From contig CM028327.1 in assembly GCA_016647705.1 (NCBI GenBank), positions 41,969,017-42,033,016 on the forward strand: a DNA stretch of 64,000 bases, in the 5' to 3' direction. Of this stretch, positions 11,318 through 21,368 are shown piece after piece. The position numbers and the translations under genes are program-made. The notes below the pieces were generated by a model. The model was given only the letters and a program-made list of their open reading frames with translations, did not search any database and was not told the origin of the DNA. Within the stretch, counting starts at the first letter, position 1; each line of letters opens with the position of its first letter. This DNA is from Eucommia ulmoides. Its lineage: Eukaryota; Streptophyta; Magnoliopsida; Garryales; Eucommiaceae.

Positions 11318-13616
11318 ATCATCGTCTAAACAACTCATCCCACCAATTTTGACGATTATTTAAAAATTATTACCTATTTGAGTATTATAAATTTTATTAT
11401 GTAGTGTTATGAACTCAGTTTGTATAAAAAAACATTGAGTTCTTTACTGTTACAGATAAACCATATTTTGCCAAGTCAAACTTGTTAAAAAATACTGCAT
11501 CGTCACTTAAACAACTCATCTGACCAAGTTTGATAATTATTTTAAAATTATTCACTAGTCCATTTTTAGGGATCTAAATTTTATTACGTAGTGTTATGAA
11601 TGCATTTTATGCACAACAAAAAATGGATACATTTTTATTGTGGATAAGTCATATTTTGTTAAGTCAAAGTTATCAAAAAAATTGTATCGTCGTCAAAATA
11701 ACTCATTCGACCAACTTTGACGATTATTTAAAATTTATTCAATAGTCCGTTCTAATATTTTTAAATTTTATTACGAAGTCTTACGAACCCAGATTATGTA
11801 CAAAAAAATTAGGTTTATTTCGGTTACAGATAGACCATCTTTTGTTAACTCAAAGTTGTCAATAATAACTGCAAAACCAACTCATCCAACCAATTTTGAC
11901 GACTATTTAAAAAATATTCACTAGTCCATTTTGATAGTTTTAAGTTTTATTATGTACTCTTACAAACACAGTTTATGTCCAAAAAAAATTAGATTCATTT
12001 CGGTTATGGATAGACTATCTTTTGTTAACTCAAAGTTGCAAAAAAAACTGTTAAACCAACTCATCCGAACAAGTTTGACGATTATTTAAAATTAATTCAC
12101 CATTCCATTTTGACATTTTTAAGTTTTATTACGTACTCGTAGGAACCCAGATTATGTACAAAAAAATTGAGTTCATTTCGGTTACGGATATACCATCTTT
12201 TATTAACTTAAAGTTGCAAAACAAATTGCAGAGCCAACTTATCCGACCAAATTTGACGATTATTTAAAATTAATTCACCGGTCTGTTCTGACATTTTTAA
12301 GTTTTATTACGTACTCGTAGGAACCCAGATTACGTACAAAAAAACTGGGTTCATTTTAGTTACGGATAGACCATCTTTTGTTAACTCAAAGTTGCAAAAA
12401 AAAATGCAGAATCAACTCATCCGACTAACTTTGACGATTATTTAAAAGTTATTTACTAGTCCGTTCGGACATTTTTAAAATTTATTACGTAGTCTTAAGA
12501 ACCCATATTATGTACAAAAAAAGGGGTTCATTTCGGTTACGGATATACCATCTTTTGTTAACTCAAAATTGCAAAAAAAACTGCAGAACCAAGTCATCCG
12601 ACCAAATTTGACGATTATTTAAAATTAATTCACTAGTCCATTCAGACATTTTTAAGTTTTATTACATACTCTTAGGAACCCAGATTATGTACAAAAAATT
12701 GGGTTCATTTCGGTTATGGATAGACCATCTTTTACTAACTCAAAGTTGCAAAAAAAACTACAGAACCAACTCATCCGACTAACTTTAACGATTATTTAAA
12801 ATTAGTTCACTTCTCCGTTTTGACATTTTTAAGTTTTATTATGTACTCTTAGGAACCCAGATTATGTACAAAAAAAATGGGTTCATTTCGAGTACGGATA
12901 GACCATCTTTTGTTAACTCAAAGTTGAAAAAAAAAAAAAAAAACTGCAAAACTACCTCATCCGACCAACTTTGACGATTATTTAAAATTAGTTCACAAGT
13001 CCGTTTTGACATTTTTAAGTTTTATTACATATTCTTAGTAACACATTTTGTGTACAAAAAAATGGAGTTCATTTCGGGTACGGATAGACCATATTTTTTT
13101 AACTCAAAGTTGCGAAAAAATATTTCAAAACCAACTCATCCGACCAATTTTGACGATTATTTAAAAAATATTCGCTAATCCGTTCTGACATTTTTAAATT
13201 GTATTGACGTAGTCTTAAGAACACAGTTTATGTACAAAAAAATGGGGTTCATTTCGGTTACGGATAGACCATCTTTTGTTAACTCAAAGTTGGCCAAAAA
13301 AAAAATGCATAACCAACTCATCCGACCAACTTTGATGATTATTTAAAATTAATTCACTAGTCTGTTTTGACATTTTTAAGTTTTATTACGTAGTGTTAGG
13401 AACCCATATTATGTACAAAAAAAATTGAGTTTATTTCGGGTACGTATAGACCATCTTTTTTTAACTCAAAGTTGCGAAAAAACTATGCAGAACTAACTCA
13501 TCTGATCAACTTTGACGATTATTTAAAAAATATTCACTAGTCCGTTGTGATATTTTTAAGTTTTATTATGTACTCTTAGGAACACAGTTTATGTACAAAA
13601 AAAATTGGATTCATTG
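11318..13616 (-). repeat. Tandem array, ~187-bp satellite, reverse orientation, ~12-13 units
   Basis: Units run CAACTCATCCGACCAACTTT, GACGATTATTTAAAA, CACTAGTCCGTT, TTTTAAGTTTTATTACGTA, GGAACCCAGATTATGTAC, GGTTACGGATAGACCATC, TTTTGTTAACTCAAAGTTGC. Each phrase is the reverse complement of one in the 340-2722 array. AACTCAT recurs at about 11332, 11512, 11699, 11879, 12058, 12240, 12414, 12770, 12955, 13133, 13315 and 13495. No coding content. Confidence 0.93.
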
Positions 13617-14050
13617 GGTTTCAACTAAAAAGTGTTAATTATATTTTTGCTCCTATATTTAATTTTAATATTTTTTTGCACTTTCATAATACAAATCTTG
13701 GAATTCAATTAAAAAGTATTAATTACATTTTCGTCCCCTTTTTTTTTTTTTTTTGCACTTTCGTCTTTGAGATTTTGAGTTTCAACTAAAAAGTGTTAAT
13801 TATATTTTTGTCCCTATATTTAATTTATTTTTATTTTTTTTTTGCACTTTCATACCTGAAATCTTGGGTTTCAACTAAAAAATGTTAATTACATTTTCTC
13901 CCCTTTAATTAATTTTTTTTTTTTACAATTTCGTCCCTAAAACCTTGGGTTCAATTAAAAAGTATTAATTATATTTTTATCCCTTTGTTTAATTTTAGTT
14001 TCTATTTTTTCTAATATTGTCGGCACTTTCGTTCACGAAAACTTAGATTT
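13617..14050 (-). repeat. Outer arm repeat, right copy, ~80-bp units
   Basis: GGGTTTCAACTAAAAAGTG or a close variant recurs at about 13617, 13700, 13787, 13867 and 13946. Each is followed by TTAATTAYATTTT (degenerate), a pyrimidine run and TTTGCACTTTC. It is the reversed counterpart of 1-339 and probably the outer end of the right arm. Confidence 0.7.
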
Positions 14051-14372
14051 CATAAAGAAATTACGTTTTTATGAGAAATTACAATATCATTTTTAATGTT
14101 TTGTTAATATTTTTTAAAATATTATTTTTAATGCTTTGTTAATATTTTTTAAAATTAATTACATTTACCAAATAAATATAATTTATATTTAATTTTTAAT
14201 TTTGAAATATTTAATAAAATTTTAAATTATCATAATTTGAATATATATATATATATATATATATATGATTAAATTAAAAAGGGGATGGGGCAGGGGGGGG
14301 GGCACTGGCAGCCTGCATATGGTAAAACCGGCATTGACAAGGCTGGTTTTATCAAGAAAAAAAATATATAGA

Positions 14373-14395
14373 AACCGGCCGTCTTACGGCCGGTT
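14373..14395. repeat. GGCC-family palindrome, perfect 10-bp arms
   Basis: AACCGGCCGT and ACGGCCGGTT are separated by CTT. Confidence 0.9.
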
Positions 14396-14471
14396 AGACC
14401 CATTTCAACAAAAAAGATATCCATTTGCGTAATTTGACCATTTTTCAGCACAAAAAATGTAAACAGCTCCT

Positions 14472-14520
14472 GGCCATATAAGGCCATGCAAAGGCCACTA
14501 ATGCATGGCCATATAAGGCC
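14472..14520. repeat. Paired GGCC-family palindromes
   Basis: GGCCATATAAGGCC occurs twice (14472-14485 and 14507-14520), with ATGCA and TGCAT between. The whole block can therefore also fold as a larger inverted repeat. Confidence 0.75.
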
Positions 14521-14531
14521 ATTGACAATCT

Positions 14532-14577
14532 GGCCGTAGCATGGCCGGATTGTTGAGAATCCAACCATGCTACGGCC
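14532..14577. repeat. Large GGCC-family inverted repeat, 13-bp perfect arms
   Basis: GGCCGTAGCATGG at 14532-14544 pairs with CCATGCTACGGCC at 14565-14577. The single-arm sequence GGCCGTAGCATGGCCGGATT recurs near 15649. Confidence 0.9.
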
Positions 14578-14603
14578 GGATTCTCAATTTTATTTTATTT
14601 TTG

Positions 14604-14679
<76 letters not shown>

Positions 14680-14923
14680 ATAATTTTATTAAAATTTATA
14701 TGTATGAAAAAAAAAATTATTTTTTTATAATTTTATTAAAATATTGATACACCATCATTAACTCAATTTGATAATTTTATTCAATAGTCAATTTTTTATT
14801 TTTTACATAAATGGCTTTCAAAAGTTCTTAAAATACAAATATGGGTATGTTTTGAATTTCTTTCTCAAATTGGGTCTCTCCGACCGTGTCACGGCCGGTT
14901 ATATATATATTTTTTTCCTTTTG

Positions 14924-14953
14924 TAAAACCGGCCGTGTCACGGCTGGTTTTAC
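14924..14953. repeat. GGCC-family palindrome, 14-bp arms
   Basis: TAAAACCGGCCGTG and CACGGCTGGTTTTA pair around a short loop, with one G-T position. A half-copy, GACCGTGTCACGGCCGGTT, lies just upstream at about 14882-14900. Confidence 0.85.
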
Positions 14954-15598
14954 ATTTTGGGGATGCTGGCAGTCCACCCCCCAACCCCCCATCCCCTATC
15001 CCCATCCCCATAAAAATATATATATATATATATAATAATGTGGATAATTCTTTTTTTTTTTTAATACTATTTTTTTTACACCATTTTAAGTTTTTTTCTT
15101 TTTTAAAAAAAAAAATATTTGATGTCTGCATATCTTTTAATGTTTTCGGCAACCTTAAGTTAATTAACAGTGGTATATCGGTATTTTACATAAACCCAAT
15201 TTTTTTTTGCATAAATTACATTCTAAACATAACATAATGTAATTTACAATATTAAAAACGGACTAGTAAATAATTTTTAAATAATCGTCAAAATTGATCG
15301 GATGAGTTGTTTCGACGACGATGCAGTTTTTTTTTTTTTTTACAACTTTGAGTTAACAAAATATGGTCTATCCGCAACAGAAATGAACCCAAGCTTTTTG
15401 TACATAAACTGTATTCGTAACACTATATAATAAAACTTGAAAAATTAAAAACGGACTAATGAATAAAATTATTAAATTAAGTTAATGGTGGTGTATCGAT
15501 ATTTTAATAAAATTATTAAAAAAAAAAAAAACATACATATAAAAATAAAATAAAATAAAATCGAAAAAAAAAACATAAAATTGAGAATTGCCCAGCCA

Positions 15599-15672
15599 TG
15601 CATATAAGGCCTTATATGCATGGCCATGCATTATGGCCCTTACCATCCGGCCGTAGCATGGCCGGATTCTCT
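15599..15672. repeat. Cluster of GGCC-family palindromes
   Basis: 15599-15620 is a 22-bp perfect palindrome with arms TGCATATAAGG and CCTTATATGCA. It is followed by TGGCCATGCA and by GGCCGTAGCATGGCCGGATT at about 15649-15668, identical to the left arm at 14532. Confidence 0.85.
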
Positions 15673-16120
15673 TTCTTTTTTTTTTTTTTTTTTTTAATTT
15701 TATATATATGTGTGTGTGTTTTGATAATTTTATTAAAGTTTATATGTATGCAAAAAAAAAAAAAAAAAAAAAAATTGATAATTTTATTAAAATATCGATA
15801 CACCACCATTAACTCAATTTGATAATTTTATTCACTAGTCCGTTTTTAATTTTCTAAGTTTTATAATGTAGTGTTACGAACACAGTTTCTGTACAAAAAA
15901 AAATGGGTTCATTTCTATAAGGGATAGACCATATTTTATTAACTCAAAGTTGCCAAAATAAAATTGGATCGTCGTTGAAACAACTCATCCGACCAATTTT
16001 GACAATTATTTAAAAATTATTTTCTAGTCCGTTTTTAATATTGTAAATTACATTATGTAATATTTTGAACATAATTTATGCACAACATAATTTCCGTCTA
16101 AATCATTAACAATGTTTTTA

Positions 16121-16340
16121 ATTTGGGGGAATTGAAACAAATGTGAGACTTAAGTAAAAATAAATAAAAATGAACAGATTTCAAAATTTCCAACCCAATA
16201 ATTCAAACCTGCACAGAACATAACAAAATTCCTCCCCCAAAAAACGAATAGAATGCAAAATTCCCCAGCTCAATAATTCATACTTGTACAAATTCGAACA
16301 TGTTGATAACATAACAAATATTTCCCCCAAAAATAGAACA

Positions 16341-16393
<53 letters not shown>

Positions 16394-16760
16394 AGAATAG
16401 AATAGAATAGAAAAAAAATCCCCCCCCCCAAAAAAAAAAAAGCAGTACACAACAACAGTAAATTTGTCAAATTCGAAATATCAAGGGGCCAATTGAACAC
16501 CCATCCCAAATATCAAGGGCCAAAAAGTCATCTTCCAAGTAATTGAGTTCGAAATGACACATGTACTCTTGTCTATAAGGTCATGTGTTTGGCACTTGAC
16601 ATATTCTGTCCAATTTGGACTAACACGGTGCCAATTGAACCAAATTGAAACCAAAATCATTAATTAGACGCCAAATGTGTCAAAGTCAAAATATTGGGAA
16701 CCAATTGAACACACACCCTAAATATGAAGCGCCAAAAAAATCATTTTTTCCTTTTTTTCT
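16121..16760. other. Repeat-derived intergenic DNA, host of the 16761 insertion
   Basis: It contains a (TA)n tract at about 16343-16388 followed by four ATAGA units and a C9/A11 junction. A ~60-bp segment with CCAATTGAACAC and GCGCCAAAAA-type phrases is directly repeated, at about 16480-16545 and 16690-16750. No coding sequence is seen. Confidence 0.5.
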
Positions 16761-17025
16761 GAGAAAATGACATTTTTCGTCCCTGACAAATGGCTTGTAT
16801 GTTCGATTGACCTCTAGTATTTGGAAGTCAACATATTGGATCCTTAACATTTCAAAATCATTATAAATTGGCCTCTGAGGTAGATTATGTTAAATCAAAA
16901 TAACGGTCAACATCTCATTAAGGACATTTTGGTCATTTAACCATTCTTTAATTATTAACACTTATTCAGGGAGAAATCCAAAAAATCCAAACCAGGATAG
17001 TAAAGTGCAATTAAAATCTCTTTCC
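16761..17025 (+). repeat. Left terminal inverted repeat of the Pack-MULE
   Basis: Conserved landmarks shared with the right TIR are AATGACATTTTT, AGTATTT(G/A)GAAGTC, AACATTTCAAAATC, GGCATTTTGGTCATTTAAC (one change) and TCTTTAATTATTAACACTT. Confidence 0.88.
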
Positions 17026-17490
17026 ATCAACCTCTCGTCTCTCTCACTCCCACTTTCACTCTCTACAATCCTCTCTCTCTATCGTCACTCTCACCCGTCT
17101 CCCTCCATCGCCGTCTTCCTCCATCGCCATCATCGCCACCACTGTCACCATCTCCATCCAACATCGCCATACTCGATCGCATTCCCGAAACCCTTCCCTC
17201 AAAAACCGCCCCCACCAGCCCCATACAAAAAATTTCTCGTAATTTCTGTGATGAAAAACTGTTGTTTGCAGCATTCATGGACTGTTGATTGATGAAGAAG
17301 GAGCATTTGTAAACCCTTGGTTTCCTGAACTCGCCACTGAAAGAGACGAGACTGAGCTCTGTGTGTTTGTGTGTGTGATGTGTGTGATTCTGCAATCCGT
17401 GGATTCATCACGATAAGCTGAGGCGGCATGAGTTGTCAAGCAACGCAGAGTGAGCGGTGCTTCAAGGCGGTGTATTTAAAGAAGAAACAA
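17026..17490 (+). promoter_or_regulatory. Leader and 5' flank of the captured exon
   Basis: CT-rich and CA/CG-rich DNA (CTCTCTCTCT and CCATCGCC runs) of clearly higher GC than its surroundings, typical of a plant 5' UTR, leads to the ATG at 17491. Several overlapping ORFs exist on both strands but none is recognisable. Confidence 0.4.
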
Positions 17491-17650
17491 CCATGGGAGT
17501 CGTCGTCATCGTTTCTATGCCTTCGTCGACTAAACTCTTCGCTACTCCATCTCCTTTGTATCGTCAAGCTTGTTCTTCGTCGCCTCCCCCTCAAATACGC
17601 CATCGCCTCACTGCTCGCCGACGGTTGAATTCTCACCTTACCCCTACCAG
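17491..17650 (+). CDS. Captured first exon, chloroplast-transit-peptide-like, gene unknown
   Basis: ATG in a strong context (ACCATGG) opens MGVVVIVSMPSSTKLFATPS, followed by a Ser/Pro/Arg-rich, acid-free stretch ending LTPTR. AG|GTAAGC at 17650/17651 is a good intron donor. The composition (Ser, Thr, Arg, Pro, almost no Asp/Glu) is that of a plastid targeting peptide. No mature domain follows before the Copia insertion at 18119, so the function is unknown. Without splicing the frame stays open only a few codons further. It is either the start of a captured nuclear gene for a plastid protein or chance. Confidence 0.45.
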
Positions 17651-18118
17651 GTAAGCCTTACGTTGCTATTATCCATTCGTATTTTACAAACTTTCCCAGC
17701 TAGCAGAATTTTAGGCTTAATTAGCTTCTTCGTCTTACTAGTTAAAATAAGGTAAATTGGTTCAGTTTCTCTTATAATGGATAGAATTCTGGTTTATGTG
17801 GCGCCATTGTTGTATGCTATGTCAAAGTAACTCTTAAAGAAGACACCCAAAGCTTTGAAAAAAATGTGCATATAGGCTTTCATTACTTATGCATAGAATG
17901 TCTGTCAACTCTTTCCGGCGCCCGTTGACATATTCATCCTGGCAATTGATATTCTGTAGAAGGAGTGAAGTTTAAGGCATGATTCCTGCTGCATTTTGCA
18001 TGTGTCTTCACTTCCTCTTAAATTTCATTATCATCTTGAATTGTGTTGTTTTGGATTTCGTATAATTAATTCTACGCACTTGTTAATCAGAAAATCCCTC
18101 GGCATCGATGGTAGCACA
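17651..18118 (+). other. Putative intron of the captured gene
   Basis: AT-rich, starting GTAAGC and ending at the 5-bp target site GCACA (18114-18118) of the first Copia element. On minus, about 18080-18118 joins with 22765-22815 (after removing Copia 1) into an open frame containing MEALLEGMANKNMML, then ATIDAEGFSD. Part of this block may therefore belong to a second, opposite-strand captured fragment. Confidence 0.35.
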
Positions 18119-18470
18119 TAAAAGATAAAAGAGTTTTAAAATATCAACCTCAATTTTTTCATTACAAAACCGTATGTTTATATACACTGTTGTTCCTAAC
18201 TTCTATTTTACATCACTCAAGTAATACACGAATACAAAATAGTTAAGCAAGAAGAGAGAGAGTCGTGGTCATGCACTTCTAGAGAGAGAGTCGTGGGTCA
18301 TGCAATTATAGAGAGGGAAACTAGGTCATGCAATCCTAGAGAGAAGTGGGACTCAGGCATGCAGACGTGGTCATGCAATTCTAGAGAGAGAGAGTCGTGG
18401 GTCATGCAATTCTAGAAAAAGAAACCACGTGAGTGGCGATGCATGGCCATGCATGTGTCACGTTTTATCA
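18119..18470 (-). repeat. Copia 1 3' LTR
   Basis: 352 bp. It contains repeated GTCATGCAATTCTAGAGAGA blocks. It is shorter than its partner by about 40 bp because a segment with TCATGTGAGCAGACGTGG is absent. The sequence just inside (18471-18485, CATGCCCCGCAAGTG on plus) reads TTGCGGGGCA on minus, a polypurine-tract-like primer. Confidence 0.85.
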
Positions 18471-18615
18471 TGCCCCGCAAGTGCAAGCCATTCGGGAGAA
18501 TACTAAGTTTGGAACGGTGAGATTGAAATTGGGCCCAGGCAAGTGGCTTGGTGAGGGAGTCGGCCAATTGATCCGAAATATAGACATGAGTAACACGGAG
18601 CTGCTTTTTGAATAT

Positions 18616-19234
18616 TTAATCCTGAACAAAATGAAAATCAATGGTAATGTACTTCATTCGGGAGTGAAATACCAGATTTGCACAGACATTCGTGGCGCCA
18701 ACATTATCACTATAAATAGTCGGAACGGTGGGAGAAGAGAACCCGAGTTCTTGGAGGAGATGAGATAGCCAATTGACTTCAGCAATAGTCGAAGCTATGG
18801 CTCGGTACCCAGCTTCTGTCGTGGACCAAGCAACCGTTGGTTGTTTTTTGGAGCTCCAGCTGATAAGATTTGGGCCAAGGAAAATCGCATAGGCAGATGT
18901 AGAAGAACAATCGCCCTTGTTGTGAGCATAATCAGCATCAGCGAAGGCATGGAGCCAAAGCCGGGTGACATCGAAGAAACAGGCCATAGTGAAGCATACC
19001 TTTAAGATATTGAAGAATGCGTTTGACAGCATTCCAATGATTGGTAGACGGTCGATGCATAAATTGAGATAGCTTATTCACTGCAAAAGAAACATCAGGA
19101 CGAGTAAGAGACAAGTATTGTAGAGAACCTAGTACTTGTCGATACTCAGTGGCATTATGTTCTGGAAAACCATCTTGAAGCATGAGAGATTCGGTCGAAG
19201 TCATTGGAGTACTGACAGGCTTGGCCTCACTCAT
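18616..19234 (-). pseudogene. Copia 1 reverse transcriptase end and RNase H
   Basis: The upstream ORF reads SEAKPVSTPM, YRQVLGSLQYLSLTRPD and AVKRILQYLKG, the standard end of Copia RVT_2. The overlapping ORF in another frame supplies RNase H: ADADYAHNKGD.SSTSAYAIF, LISWSSKKQPTVA, STTEAGYRAIAS, then DNVGA and RMKYITIDFHFVQD. One acidic residue of the usual TEAEYRA motif is Gly, and a frameshift separates the two parts near 18950. Confidence 0.88.
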
Positions 19235-20194
19235 CTTTGTTTTGGCTAAAAGTTCTATAATATATTTTTGCTACGAAAGATGAAGACTAGAAGATGTGCG
19301 AGCAGCTTCAATACCCAGAAAATAACTAAAGGAGCCCAAATCTTTGAGTGAGAATCTGCTAGCTAGAGAGAGTAGCAATAAAGTGCGGTAACACAATTCT
19401 CTGTTACAATAATGTCATCCACGTGAAGAAGAAGAAAGAGATTGACCGTGGATGTCCGACGGACAAATAGAGAAGTATCACAGTGAGACTTACAGAAACC
19501 CTGGAGGATGAGAAAAGCTCACAGCTGATTGTACCATGCACGAGAGGCTTGACGAAGGCCATAAATGACTTTGTTGAGCTTACAAACATGTTGGAAACTG
19601 AAGGTGCTCAAACCCTTGAGGTTGTTGTATAATGACATCCTCACCTAGATGGCCTTGCAAAAAGGCGTTGTTCACATCTAATTGACGTAAAGACTATTCC
19701 CGAGAGACGGCAATGCTAAGAAACAGACGAACAGTGGCCGGTTTAACAATGGGGCTAAATGTTTCTGTAAAATCAATTCTTGGCCGTTGATGAAAACCTT
19801 TAGCTACGAGTCTAGCTTTGTAACAAGCAACGGAACCATCGGGATTGCGTTTGATATGACACATCCATTTGCTTCCAATAATATTATGTGAGGGAGAGGG
19901 AGGAACAAGAGACCATGTGGAATTTTTGAGGAGAGCATTGAACTCTTCGCTCAAAGTCTCCCGCCGCGGTTTTAGTTTATGAGCTTGGGTAAAGGAGGTA
20001 GGCTCGAAAAGAGCAGTGGTAGAGCCAGAAAAGGTGGTATTGAGATCGAAAACTGCTTTGGGTTTATAGATATTATTTTGGGAACGAGTGATAATGTGAG
20101 ACGAGGAACGTACCGGATCCGAAGGAGAGTCGGAGACATCCATTGGTAGGCATGGGCCTGGTTTGGAGGCTAAGTGAAGGGTGAGTGGGTTCAT
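19235..20194 (-). pseudogene. Copia 1 reverse transcriptase (N-terminal and palm)
   Basis: The 166-codon ORF carries the linker, then STWSLVPP, SKWMCHIKRNPDGSVACYKA, RLVAKGFHQRPRIDFTETFS and PIVKPATVRLFLSIA. Downstream (19693-19240) the frame breaks repeatedly but QLDVNNAFLQGHL and related phrases are still visible. The YVDD catalytic box falls in the degraded part. Confidence 0.88.
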
Positions 20195-20660
20195 GGGTCA
20201 TGGATGTGGGCTGGTTAGAGGCTGTTGGGATTCATGGGCCGTTGTTGGAGTATAAGGGAAGATTTAGTTGGTGGGCCGGCCGTGGGCCGCATTTCTGGTA
20301 CAGCATTATGTGGAGTGGGTTTAGGTGGCCTTGGAGTTGGAAGGCTGCAGGTCATGCGCCGAGGTGTGGGAAGGTTGCAGTTCATGGGCCGAGTTTCACG
20401 GGATAGTGGGGATGTGGTACGTGAGCCGTTTGTTTCGTAGAGGCGGACTGTGGGTTGGTTCATGGGTAGATGGAGTTGGCGGATTGCACGAGGGGAGTTG
20501 CATTTCATGGGGAATGGAGAACGTGGGCTGAAGTGGGTTATCACAATGTGATTTCTTTTTGTTTGGTCGTGGCGTGCATGAGTGGTTTGATTGGTTTGAG
20601 TTTGATGGGATAAAAGCATGCATATTTTGTAAAATAGTCAACAAAGATTGTTTTTATCAA
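20195..20660 (-). pseudogene. Copia 1 truncated integrase and proline-rich linker
   Basis: After DVREAISNHFS (normally the DVWGPS start of the integrase core) a shifted frame reads FVDYFTKYACFYPIKLK and then stops resembling integrase. The remaining core and the following ~1 kb expected in a full Copia element are missing. A Pro/Thr/Arg-rich linker leads into the reverse transcriptase. Confidence 0.7.
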
Positions 20661-20860
20661 CTGAAGTGATTGGAGATGGCCTCCCTTACATCCGAATAAA
20701 TAAACTGAAATGGTTTATTACATTGAATAGAAGACCTCTCCGTGGGGCTGGTCGGACAAGAAGAGGATTTGAGACGGGAAAGGATTTGACTAGCAAGAAA
20801 CTTTTGTTGAATGGGAAAAAAGGGATGACTGAGTTGGTAATGCCACAAGGTTGATGTCAC
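20657..20860 (-). pseudogene. Copia 1 GAG-pre-integrase domain
   Basis: WHYQLSHPFFPIQQ corresponds to the WHxRLGHPs box. CNKPFQFIYSDV is the entry to the integrase core. The zinc-binding Cys pattern is only partly preserved. Confidence 0.7.
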
Positions 20861-21077
20861 AATGATATGAGCTGATGGTGATGATGCAGTTGATTGTGGT
20901 TATTCATAAAGATTGTTCTTATTTTGGCCGCGCACCAAAGATGCCTCTGTGCTCAAGTCCTTCACAAGAAAATGATGAGAAAAAAAATTCAATTGAAGTC
21001 TGATTTTGGTTACCAAATTGGGAGACAAAAATGAGAATTTTTTTTTTTTTTAATTGAAAGAGCACACAGAATATTAT

Positions 21078-21284
21078 TTAAAGCAAAGGTTGTGGTATGC
21101 ATATGTAGTTTAGAAGTTCAGTATGAGAGATAAAAATACCATTGTCATTGCCAACAATAATATCATCATTTCCAGCATAGTTGGAATGCATGGAAAGATT
21201 TTGCATATCCGAGGTAATGTGATGGGTTGCTCCAAAGTCAAGTATCCAGTTTCCATTTGAGGTGCTTGCATCATTAGCGATCAT
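21078..21284 (-). pseudogene. Copia 1 aspartic protease
   Basis: NWILDFGATHHITSDMQNLS is the Copia protease box. The catalytic D-S-G triad reads D-F-G here. A CCHC-like knuckle preceding it (about 21295-21370) is degraded. Confidence 0.8.
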
Positions 21285-21368
21285 GTTGGCTTGCGGTCAA
21301 GATTGTTGTTGGGTTGATTTTGGTTTGGAGCGACACACCTTAGCAGTATGGCCAATTTTGTCACATAA

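Larger units (their letters stand above)
1..14050 (-). mobile_element. Giant Mutator-like element with satellite-array inverted arms (left end outside window)
   Basis: Two inverted copies of the same composite arm flank a MuDR-type transposase. Left arm: an ~80-bp-type repeat (1-339), then a ~187-bp satellite (340-2722). Right arm: the satellite reversed (about 10430-13616), then the ~80-bp repeat reversed (13617-14050). The transposase pseudogene (3570-6455) lies inside on minus. Long inverted repeats around a MULE transposase are expected for TIR-MULEs; arms made of tandem arrays this long are unusual. The left terminus, hence the target duplication, lies before base 1, so the outer limits are inferred. 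An alternative is that a MULE inserted into a pre-existing inverted satellite. Confidence 0.6.
14051..14690. other. AT-rich DNA with dense GGCC palindromes and a long (TA)n tract
   Basis: This stretch holds short TA runs near 14240-14266, a G-rich patch at 14280-14302, palindromes at 14373-14395, 14472-14485, 14507-14520 and 14532-14577, and a (TA)n tract of about 35 units at 14607-14677. Predicted ORFs here translate the palindromes (PCYGR-type peptides) and are not genes. Confidence 0.6.
14691..16120. mobile_element. Small non-autonomous relative of the giant MULE (satellite units in inverted arrangement)
   Basis: A forward satellite-like unit lies at about 15245-15465 and a reversed one at about 15790-16085. 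Nearer the centre is an inverted pair: AATGGTGGTGTATCGATATT at about 15485-15504 against ATATCGATACACCACCATT at 15793-15811. The middle holds palindromes, homopolymers and a (TG)n run. A direct partial copy of the inner segment lies at 14680-14800. No transposase is encoded. It looks like a deletion derivative; exact ends are not resolved. Confidence 0.5.

Noticed and set aside
14269-14747. ORFs reading PCYGR, and a C-rich minus ORF
   Set aside because: The repeated CYGRI peptides are translations of the GGCCGTAGCATGGCCGGATT palindromes, not a protein family.
20185-20531. Trp/Gly-rich plus ORFs over Copia 1
   Set aside because: Antisense shadows of the Copia linker; the coding strand is minus.
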